Assembly (NCBI GenBank): GCA_947588755.1
Contig: CANPZB010000003.1
Coordinates: 1-60,319, forward strand
DNA length: 60,319 nucleotides
Direction: 5' to 3'
DNA from: Candidatus Gastranaerophilales bacterium
GTDB taxonomy: Bacteria; Cyanobacteriota; Vampirovibrionia; Gastranaerophilales; Gastranaerophilaceae
The position numbers and the translations under genes were made by a program. The first letter of the stretch is position 1, and every line of letters starts with the position of its first letter. Under the pieces are notes generated by a model that was not told the DNA's origin, did no database searches, and was given only the letters and a program-made list of their open reading frames with translations. Below are positions 53,812 to 60,319 of this stretch, in pieces.

Positions 53812-54351
53812 ATGAAAAGAATATTTACAATTATAACGGGACTGATTTATTTGTCAGTGAGCGTATCTGAGGCGTTTGCGGTCGAAAGCAAAATTAAATT
53901 CAATAAAGAAACGTATAATCTTATTCAAAACCAAAACGGCGGCAATGAATATAATTATTATATTAAGGAAGAAAACGATGATAATTGGCATACAAGGATT
54001 AATCTTTTGAAAGATGAGACTTTAACAAATCCGACGGAAGCGGCTGCGGATTACGCACATAAAATTCAGGAAAAAACTCCGGGTGCATCCGTTCTTGTAT
54101 ATCCTGATGTCGCTATGGTGGAATATATTAATTTTCCCGAGGACAGAAAATTTTATGAGTATAACGCAATGATATTTCAGCCCTCAAAAACTAAAGGTCT
54201 TGAACTGTTTCGCTTTTCAAAACGGTTTTACTCAAACGAATTTGATGATACCAAAGCCGCAAGAAAAGCCGCAATTGATTTTGCACAACAGAACAGTGTG
54301 AAATACATGCAAATGGTAAATTCAACCGCACCAAAATACAAAATTGATTAA
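53812..54351 (+). CDS. Secreted orphan protein
   Basis: The 179-residue protein has a signal peptide (FTIITGLIYLSVSVSEAFA before VES) and a strong ribosome site (AGGAGG). The mature part is a mixed fold with KTPGASVLVYPDVAMVEYI and FRFSKRFYSNEF. It looks like a small periplasmic or exported protein; no family is recognised. TATAAT lies about 30 bases upstream of the start. Confidence 0.65.
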   Translation: MKRIFTIITGLIYLSVSVSEAFAVESKIKFNKETYNLIQNQNGGNEYNYYIKEENDDNWHTRINLLKDETLTNPTEAAADYAHKIQEKTPGASVLVYPDVAMVEYINFPEDRKFYEYNAMIFQPSKTKGLELFRFSKRFYSNEFDDTKAARKAAIDFAQQNSVKYMQMVNSTAPKYKID

Positions 54352-54484
54352 ATAGTATTAAAATTTTATTGAAATAAATTTCAAAATCTTGCGTATCGCT
54401 TTTTTTTATCATAATATTTTCGTAAGGACAACTCGGTTAAATTTCCGAATAAACAGAAATATAAAATCGGCTTAAGGAGATATT

Positions 54485-55948
54485 ATGAACGAATTTTTGA
54501 AGAAATCGGCTGCAGAGCAGAGCAAAGCCATAAGAAATAAAGAAATTTCCGCTGTAGAGCTTACAAATGCGGCTTTTGATAGAATAAATGAAGTAGAAGA
54601 CAAATTAGGTGCATTTAATTCTTTAACAAAAGAAATCGCTTTGAATACAGCCAAAAAAGTTGACGAAAAGATTGCGAAAAACGAAGAACTTCCGCTTCTT
54701 GCGGGTGTTCCTCTGGCTTTAAAAGACAATATGAACCTCAAGGGTTCAAAAACTACGGCTTCTTCAAAAATATTAGAGAATTTTGTATCTCCTTTCAACG
54801 CAACCATAAGTGAAAAACTTTTGAATAATCTTGTTCCGATAGTTGGAAAAGCAAACTTAGACGAATTTGCAATGGGTTCTTCAAATGAAAACTCAGCATT
54901 CAAAAAAGTTCATAACCCGTGGGATTTAAGTAAAGTCCCCGGAGGTTCTTCGGGCGGTTCGGCAGCTTCGGTTGCTTCCTGCGAAGCGGCATTAGCTTTA
55001 GGCTCGGATACGGGCGGTTCAATCAGATTACCCGCTTCGTTCTGCGGAATTGTCGGCATGAAACCTACTTACGGAAGGGTATCAAGGTACGGACTTATCG
55101 CTTTTGCTTCATCACTTGACCAGATTGGGCCTTTTGCAAGAACAGTCGAAGATGCGGCAAATTTGCTTGAAGTAATTTCGGGTCATGATGCAAAAGACTC
55201 TACTTCATTGAATTTGCCCGTTGAACATTATGCCGCAAATATAAATAATGACATATCAGGCATGAAAGTTGGTGTTATAAAAGAACTTATGACGGATGCT
55301 TTGTCGGAAGATGTTGCAAAGGCTGTTGAAAGTGCCATTGATGATTTCAAAAAACTCGGTGCTTCCATAGTTGAAATATCACTTCCCAATTTAAAACATT
55401 CGATAGGGATTTATTATATTCTAGCAACCGCGGAATGTTCTTCCAATTTGGCAAGATTTGACGGCGTAAAATACGGTTACAGAACCCCTAATGCCAAAAA
55501 TCTTATGGAAATGTATACAAAAACAAGAGCCGAAGGCTTTGGACCGGAAGTTAAACGAAGAATAATGCTCGGGACTTACGCTTTGTCCTCGGGTTATTAT
55601 GATGCTTATTATAAAAAAGCACAACAGATGAGAGCTTTGGTAACGCGTGATTTTGAAGAAGCTTTCAAAAAAGTTGATATTTTGATTTCACCAACCTGCC
55701 CGAATACGGCATTTGAACTCGGAGCAAAGGCTTCCGACCCTCTTGCCATGTATTTAACGGATATTGCGACAATATCGGCTAATTTGGCAGGAATTCCGGG
55801 GCTGAGTGTTCCGGCAGGATTTGACAGGGACGGTATGCCTATCGGCTTGCAGATTTTGGCACCGCAATTAATGGAAAGCAAACTGTTTAACGCCGCTCAT
55901 AAATTTGAACGTGCTAATGACTACTATTTACAGCTTGCAAAACTGTAA
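54485..55948 (+). CDS. gatA: Glutamyl-tRNA(Gln) amidotransferase subunit A
   Basis: The 487-residue amidase-signature protein has the Ser-cisSer-Lys triad K80 (PLALKDN), S155 (GGSSGGS) and S179 (DTGGSIRLP). GatA releases ammonia from glutamine to convert Glu-tRNA(Gln) to Gln-tRNA(Gln) with GatB and GatC, neither of which is adjacent. The MGSSNENSAF motif and proximity to hisS favour GatA over a general amidase. AAGGAG lies before the ATG. Confidence 0.95.
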   Translation: MNEFLKKSAAEQSKAIRNKEISAVELTNAAFDRINEVEDKLGAFNSLTKEIALNTAKKVDEKIAKNEELPLLAGVPLALKDNMNLKGSKTTASSKILENFVSPFNATISEKLLNNLVPIVGKANLDEFAMGSSNENSAFKKVHNPWDLSKVPGGSSGGSAASVASCEAALALGSDTGGSIRLPASFCGIVGMKPTYGRVSRYGLIAFASSLDQIGPFARTVEDAANLLEVISGHDAKDSTSLNLPVEHYAANINNDISGMKVGVIKELMTDALSEDVAKAVESAIDDFKKLGASIVEISLPNLKHSIGIYYILATAECSSNLARFDGVKYGYRTPNAKNLMEMYTKTRAEGFGPEVKRRIMLGTYALSSGYYDAYYKKAQQMRALVTRDFEEAFKKVDILISPTCPNTAFELGAKASDPLAMYLTDIATISANLAGIPGLSVPAGFDRDGMPIGLQILAPQLMESKLFNAAHKFERANDYYLQLAKL

Positions 55949-56018
55949 ATGTAATCATAAACTTAACAATTGCCCGCCTTTGGTTGACAATGAAAAACCT
56001 GCATAATAAAATTGGCTT

Positions 56019-57260
56019 ATGGCAAAAATTATTAATATAATAAAGGGTGCTAAAGATATTTTGCCCTGCGAAGTTGAACAGTGGCATAAATTGGAAAAAA
56101 ATGCCCTTGATATATTCGGTTTGTACGGTTATAAAGAAATAAGAACACCGATTTTTGAAGCAACCGAACTTTTTGCACGCGGTGTGGGCGACACTACCGA
56201 CATTGTAAACAAAGAAATGTATACCTTTGAAAAATCCGAAAGGTTATTAACATTGCGTCCCGAAAATACTGCGGGAGTTGTTCGTTCATTTATAGAAAAC
56301 GGGATGTTCAGATTACCCGCACCCGTAAAACTCTGGTATAAAGGACCTATGTTCCGTTATGAACGTCCGCAGGCAGGCAGACAAAGACAGTTTCATCAAG
56401 TGGGTGTCGAAATGTTCGGAATAAAAGAGCCTGCAGCCGATGCGGAAGTTATTCTTCTTGCGGTTGAATATTTGAAATCTCTTGGCTTGAACGATTTACA
56501 GGTTGAAATAAACTCTATAGGCTGTCCGCAATGCAGAGAAGAATATAAAAGAAAAATTAAAGATGTTCTAAAACCCGAATTAGATAATCTTTGCGAAGAC
56601 TGTAAAACAAGGTATGAAAAAAATCCGCTGCGGCTTCTTGACTGTAAAAACGAGTCTTGCAAAAGAATATTTGAAAAACCGGGAATTTATGATGTGATAA
56701 ATTCTGATTATATTTGTCAAGACTGCAAAGAACACTATGAAAAGCTTAAATCCTACCTGAACGATTCAGACATTTCTTATAAAGAGAATAAACTTCTCGT
56801 AAGGGGCTTGGATTACTACAACCGAACGGTTTTTGAGATTAAATCAAACTGTTTGGGGGCTCAAAATGCCGTATGCGGGGGCGGAAGGTATGACAACCTT
56901 GTCAAAAACTTAGGCGGAGAGGACACTCCTGCCGTCGGCTGGGCAATGGGTATGGAAAGATTAAACTCCCTTACCGAAAAAATTGAACCTGAAAAGTTAA
57001 AAGCTTATGTTGTTTGCGAATACCCGCAAGAAGCGTTGAAACTTACTCAGGAAATCCGCGGTTACGGGTTCTCTGCGGAATTTGACCTTTCAGGCAAAAA
57101 ATTTGTTAAACAGCTTGAAAAAGCCGCAAAAAAAGCACAATATGCCGTTATATTGGGCGATGACGAGTTGAAAAACAATAAAGTTTCCGTAAAAAATCTT
57201 GAAACGTCCTGTCAGATTACCGTAAACAGGAATGAATTAAAATCAGCATTAACACAGTAA
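56019..57260 (+). CDS. hisS: Histidine--tRNA ligase
   Basis: The 413-residue class II synthetase has motif 2 (GPMFRYERPQAGRQRQFHQVG), the HisA boxes LVRGLDYYNRTVFE and GGGRYDNL, motif 3 (AVGWAMGMERL) and a C-terminal anticodon domain (about 325-410). It charges tRNA-His. An insertion with four Cys pairs (about 168-240: GCPQCREE, CEDCKTR, CKNESCKR, CQDCK) between the catalytic halves looks like a zinc-ribbon region. Confidence 0.96.
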   Translation: MAKIINIIKGAKDILPCEVEQWHKLEKNALDIFGLYGYKEIRTPIFEATELFARGVGDTTDIVNKEMYTFEKSERLLTLRPENTAGVVRSFIENGMFRLPAPVKLWYKGPMFRYERPQAGRQRQFHQVGVEMFGIKEPAADAEVILLAVEYLKSLGLNDLQVEINSIGCPQCREEYKRKIKDVLKPELDNLCEDCKTRYEKNPLRLLDCKNESCKRIFEKPGIYDVINSDYICQDCKEHYEKLKSYLNDSDISYKENKLLVRGLDYYNRTVFEIKSNCLGAQNAVCGGGRYDNLVKNLGGEDTPAVGWAMGMERLNSLTEKIEPEKLKAYVVCEYPQEALKLTQEIRGYGFSAEFDLSGKKFVKQLEKAAKKAQYAVILGDDELKNNKVSVKNLETSCQITVNRNELKSALTQ

Positions 57261-57284
57261 TAATTAGTTATAAGAGGATGTATT

Positions 57285-57617
57285 ATGGCAAAATCAGTAG
57301 ACGAAGTTATTTTAAAGTTATCAAAAAGTTTTAACATGGTTTTTGATGATTACGAAGGTGTGTATTTGTTCGGTATTCATCTTGACGGGAAAATGCATAA
57401 GGATGAAGATATTGAACTTGTTGCGATTTTCAAAACGGGTGATCAGTCTAAACGCGGTCAAATTTGGCCGATAATCGGGAAAATTGAAACCGATATGGAT
57501 GTTTGTATTGATTTATACCCGTATACGGAGGAACAATTCAAGGCTGATACGGATTTATACGAAGAAGTTATGGAAAATCATATTTTCTATAATAAATCAG
57601 GTTTAAAACAAAAATAG
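57285..57617 (+). CDS. Degenerate minimal-nucleotidyltransferase-like protein
   Basis: The 110-residue protein shows the layout of MNT-type nucleotidyltransferases: GVYLFGIHLDGKMHKDEDIELVAIF then TDMDVCIDLYPY. The usual GS of the motif reads GI, and the metal pair Asp-x-Asp reads Asp-x-Glu, so catalysis is doubtful. A role as a binding partner is possible, but no HEPN gene is adjacent. It follows hisS by 24 bases. Confidence 0.6.
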   Translation: MAKSVDEVILKLSKSFNMVFDDYEGVYLFGIHLDGKMHKDEDIELVAIFKTGDQSKRGQIWPIIGKIETDMDVCIDLYPYTEEQFKADTDLYEEVMENHIFYNKSGLKQK

Positions 57618-57644
57618 GTTAATAATAAAATATACGAGGGAAAA

Positions 57645-57836
57645 ATGGAAAAAATAACTATAAGATCTGACAGAAAAGACGATTACAAATTTTATTACAA
57701 AGGCGAAGAAGTTGTTCTGGGTGCGGGCAAAATTATAAGTATCGCAAACGGTTTAAATGACGTTGTTTTGCCGACTTGTGAGATGAAAATTATAAATAAT
57801 TTAATAGTTGTAAAAGGCGGAACAAAAGAAAAATAA
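57645..57836 (+). CDS. Small orphan protein
   Basis: The 63-residue protein has a ribosome site (GAGGG) and a beta-rich pattern (YKFYYKGEEVVLGAGKIISI). It lies 27 bases after the nucleotidyltransferase-like gene. No family is recognised. The 226 bases that follow show no gene. Confidence 0.5.
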   Translation: MEKITIRSDRKDDYKFYYKGEEVVLGAGKIISIANGLNDVVLPTCEMKIINNLIVVKGGTKEK

Positions 57837-58062
57837 ATTATTTAATCCTCTTTTACCGCGGGATTTTATTCCGTATTTCAGTGTGAAAATTTCAGGTAAG
57901 CAATTTGCGAAATTTTTGTACCTGCACTTGTGTTTGAACATTATAACCCGTGCCTGATATAAGCGTTTCATAAAGGTTTATTACAAAACAGTTGACCTTT
58001 ACATTTATTAATAAATTCCCGAGTAATTGTAACGGAAAAATTTTTATTGTATATTGTAAATT

Positions 58063-59487
58063 ATGACAAATGTAACAAAAAAAGATAATTCTTTGAAAAT
58101 AAAAGCCCCTATTGTTGAAGCCCTAAAAAATGCTTATGAGCATCCGAGTTATCAGTTTCATATACCGGGACACACCAAAGGCAGAAGTATTCTGCCCGAT
58201 TTCCGTAAATTAATCGGGAAAAAGGCTCTCAGTCTTGATACGACGGATGAATTTGACAATTTGGGTACTTTACATCCTGCGACAGGGCCGATAAAAGAGG
58301 CACAAGAACTTGCGGCACAGGCTTTCGGTGCCGAAAAAACATTCTTCCTGCTTAACGGCTCAACTGTCGGGAATTTATCTCTGGCAATGGGCTTAACAAA
58401 AAAAGGGCAAAAGGTTATTACCAACAGAAATTGTCACAGGTCAATTTTAACGGGTTTAATTATTTCGGGTGCCGAACCGATATGGGTTGTTCCGAAACGT
58501 CTTGAAGAATGGGGAATATGGGGTTATATTTCTCCCGAAAGTATTGAAGATGCACTTAAAAACAATGATGATGTCGGCATGGTATGGATTACAAATCCGA
58601 CTTACGAAGGTGTTGTTTCCGATATAAAATCTATAGCAGATATTTGTAAAAAATATGATGTTCCCTTGATTGTGGATGAAGCACACGCTTCGTTATGGAA
58701 TTTCAGCGGGCATTTACCTGAATCGGCTTTAAAATTGGGGGCTGATGCGGTTTTACATTCCCTGCATAAAACAGGCGGAAGTATGAGCCAAAGTTCAATG
58801 CTTCATGTAGCCAAAAACTCTAAAATTAATGTTAATGCACTTGAAAAAGCTTTGAGACTTTTGCATACAACAAGTCCTTCAATGCTGCTTTTGGCAAGCC
58901 TTGATGCCGCACGTGCGAATTTAGAAAGCCCGTCGGGCAGAAAACAAATCGAACGTGCTGTTCACAACGCCAAATATTTGCGTCGTGAAATCGACAAACT
59001 TGAACATATTCATCATTTGCAGGCTGATTTTGGCTATAAAACCGATGTAACCAAAGTTTTTATAAAGGCTGACGGGTTGTCTGGCAAAAGACTGGAATCT
59101 ATTCTGGAAATTGATTTTAATATTGAAGCGGAAAGTGCTTCGGATGAAGGTGTTTTGCTGTTGTGTAATGCAGGAAATAAACGCAGCGATATCCAATATT
59201 TGATTAATTGTCTTAAAAAAATCGATAAAACTAATTATTCGGATATTTGCTATCTTGAAAATAAGAAATACATGCCGATGCTTTCGCCCGAAATCAGAAT
59301 GAGTTTACGGGATGCGTTTTTTGCGGAAAAAGAAGTTTTGCCGAAATCAAAATGTATCGGCAGAATTGCAGGAGAAGTTATAGCCGAATGCCCGCCCGGT
59401 ATCTCGGTTTTACTCCCCGGTGAATTAATTACGGAAGCACATTTACCTTACCTTGTAGGTTACGAGTTTATTGAAGTCATAAAATGA
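58063..59487 (+). CDS. Orn/Lys/Arg decarboxylase family protein (SpeA-like)
   Basis: The 474-residue fold-type-I PLP enzyme has SYQFHIPGHTKGR near the start, a cofactor site with VDEAHA (D205) and SLHKTGGS (Schiff-base K236), and the C-terminal decarboxylase domain. Its short length matches the single-unit cyanobacterial and Gram-positive forms rather than the long inducible E. coli enzymes. Arginine decarboxylation toward agmatine and polyamines is the likeliest role; lysine cannot be excluded. It ends 8 bases before the convergent prepilin-like gene. Confidence 0.88.
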   Translation: MTNVTKKDNSLKIKAPIVEALKNAYEHPSYQFHIPGHTKGRSILPDFRKLIGKKALSLDTTDEFDNLGTLHPATGPIKEAQELAAQAFGAEKTFFLLNGSTVGNLSLAMGLTKKGQKVITNRNCHRSILTGLIISGAEPIWVVPKRLEEWGIWGYISPESIEDALKNNDDVGMVWITNPTYEGVVSDIKSIADICKKYDVPLIVDEAHASLWNFSGHLPESALKLGADAVLHSLHKTGGSMSQSSMLHVAKNSKINVNALEKALRLLHTTSPSMLLLASLDAARANLESPSGRKQIERAVHNAKYLRREIDKLEHIHHLQADFGYKTDVTKVFIKADGLSGKRLESILEIDFNIEAESASDEGVLLLCNAGNKRSDIQYLINCLKKIDKTNYSDICYLENKKYMPMLSPEIRMSLRDAFFAEKEVLPKSKCIGRIAGEVIAECPPGISVLLPGELITEAHLPYLVGYEFIEVIK

Positions 59488-59495
59488 TAATCCCC

Positions 59496-60319
59496 TTAGT
59501 CAGAACATTTAGTCTTTCCGTTCCAGCTAAGTTCATCCGCACATCTGAGATAGTCCATGTTTTCGTTGTAGATTACCCATGCAGCACAGTTCCAGCCTTC
59601 CTTTTTAGGGTTACATGCCGAAAAATCCATGTTTTTCGGGTCAGATCCGATGCCCCCGGGCACCATTGTCCCATCACTAAGAAAAGCAAAATGAAAAATA
59701 TCTTTTCCCATGGTATTAGGACCTTGTTGACCGTTTATGTCAGTCATTATATCAATAATTTGGGTGTCAGCGTTCTCTCTGAATGATAACTCAGTTCCGT
59801 CGGTTAGTTTCAAATTATAAGCATTGTTGTATTTTTCAGAGCCATAAATTAGACCGTTTAGTGTATAAAAATGCCCGCCTCTGATACTGTAATTTTCACA
59901 GTCATTTACCCCGCAGTCATCAGCTACTTTGAGAAATTGTTTCATTTTAGATGCTGCATTAACGGCAGGCTCACCCTGTGTTGCTAATTCCCAACTATCA
60001 TGAGTTCCGTATTCGTTACAAGCCTGCAAAAACGCTTGTGAAAGCACCGAATAAACTTTTTTTAATTTCGCTACAGTAACTTTTTCCTGATGTTTTTGAA
60101 TCAATGACGGCATGGTCATTGCCGCAACAACGCCAATGATACCTAAAGTGATAAGGACTTCTGCCAGTGTAAAAGCACAGCGTTGTGAAAAGTGAGAAGT
60201 GAGGGTATCTTTGGGTGAAAGGTGAAAAGTGAAAGGTGAGATGACCTTATCGGGTGCTAAAGCACCAAAACTACGCCTAAACCACCCCATGTCATGCTGA
60301 ACAAACATGTCACCCTGAA
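59496..60319 (-). CDS. Prepilin-like protein, 5' end beyond the window
   Basis: The visible part has RCA-FTLAEVLITLG, IIGVVAAMTMPSL and a pseudopilin domain with DINGQQGPNTMGKDIFHFAF and Cys pairs near the end. The frame stays open through VQHDM and VQGDM repeat units to base 60319, so the ATG at 60308 is probably internal. The true start should resemble the MKEEIKN start of the other three. The leader seen so far (FTFHLSPKDTLTSHFSQRC region) is built of the same repeats. Confidence 0.82.
   Translation of the reverse strand, partial: QGDMFVQHDMGWFRRSFGALAPDKVISPFTFHLSPKDTLTSHFSQRCAFTLAEVLITLGIIGVVAAMTMPSLIQKHQEKVTVAKLKKVYSVLSQAFLQACNEYGTHDSWELATQGEPAVNAASKMKQFLKVADDCGVNDCENYSIRGGHFYTLNGLIYGSEKYNNAYNLKLTDGTELSFRENADTQIIDIMTDINGQQGPNTMGKDIFHFAFLSDGTMVPGGIGSDPKNMDFSACNPKKEGWNCAAWVIYNENMDYLRCADELSWNGKTKCSD
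60287..60319. repeat. REP-like units at the right edge
   Basis: CATGTCATGCTGAAC and CATGTCACCCTGAA lie in tandem within the prepilin leader, cut by the window end. Confidence 0.8.

Noticed and set aside
57837-58062. Possible riboswitch before the decarboxylase gene
   Set aside because: No known aptamer pattern or terminator pair could be drawn.

Overview
The window comes from an AT-rich Gram-negative-type bacterium. It carries lpxA, kdsC and kdsD (lipid A and KDO), an rml operon for dTDP-rhamnose, uppP, and the MEP isoprenoid genes ispG and ispH. Many large orphan proteins and several prepilin-like proteins with the helix FTLAEVLITLGIIGVVAAMTMP sit among them. In my judgement this mix fits a non-photosynthetic cyanobacterial relative (Vampirovibrionia/Melainabacteria, Gastranaerophilales-like). 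That placement is inference from gene content and protein style, not a database match.

Layout. 1-2653: start of a repeat cassette, a calpain-like protein and a CheR-like methyltransferase. 2926-8189: infA-rpmJ-rpsM-rpsK-rpsD-rpoA-rplQ-truA-rplM-rpsI. 8289-10474: NAD kinase and ftsZ. 10801-17063: lineage-specific proteins around fba, including an envelope protein with a G10 tract in its coding frame. 17206-19269: a prepilin-like gene, a divergent XRE regulator and a cysteine-peptidase-like orphan. 19373-22949: ispH-rpsA, a small membrane protein, yajQ, panD. 23055-28343: an operon of two related membrane proteins and a GH13 enzyme. 28440-31168: uppP, queD, kdsC, kdsD. 31293-33513: a small orphan, rsgA and a prenyl diphosphate synthase. 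33540-34969: a promoter, a G10-interrupted ORF and a prepilin-like gene. 35093-45976: pnp, orphans, a PfkB kinase, an acetyltransferase, a GH10-like glycosidase and ispG. 46017-48583: a phosphoesterase, then a second prepilin-like gene preceded by a second interrupted ORF. 48584-53685: lpxA, holB, holA, rmlD, rmlB, rmlC. 53812-60319: gatA, hisS, a PLP decarboxylase and a fourth prepilin-like gene cut by the window edge.

The most unusual content is the prepilin-like set. Three genes (18156 and 47832 on the minus strand, 34064 on the plus strand) begin with nearly the same ribosome site and about 16 codons. Each then has an abnormally long leader of 75 to 129 residues, built largely from translated copies of short palindromic REP-like repeats. 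The prepilin cleavage site and helix follow. Two of them lie just downstream of, and in line with, a promoter-bearing ORF broken by a 10-base G or C run; in both cases one extra base would open the frame. A third copy of the promoter-ORF unit begins at the left edge. Together with the G10 run in the 10801 gene, this suggests slipped-strand phase variation of surface structures. A second theme is a set of orphan proteins that share a short N-terminal Phe-Gly/Lys-type motif and no signal peptide. I found no tRNA, rRNA, CRISPR array or transposase gene.
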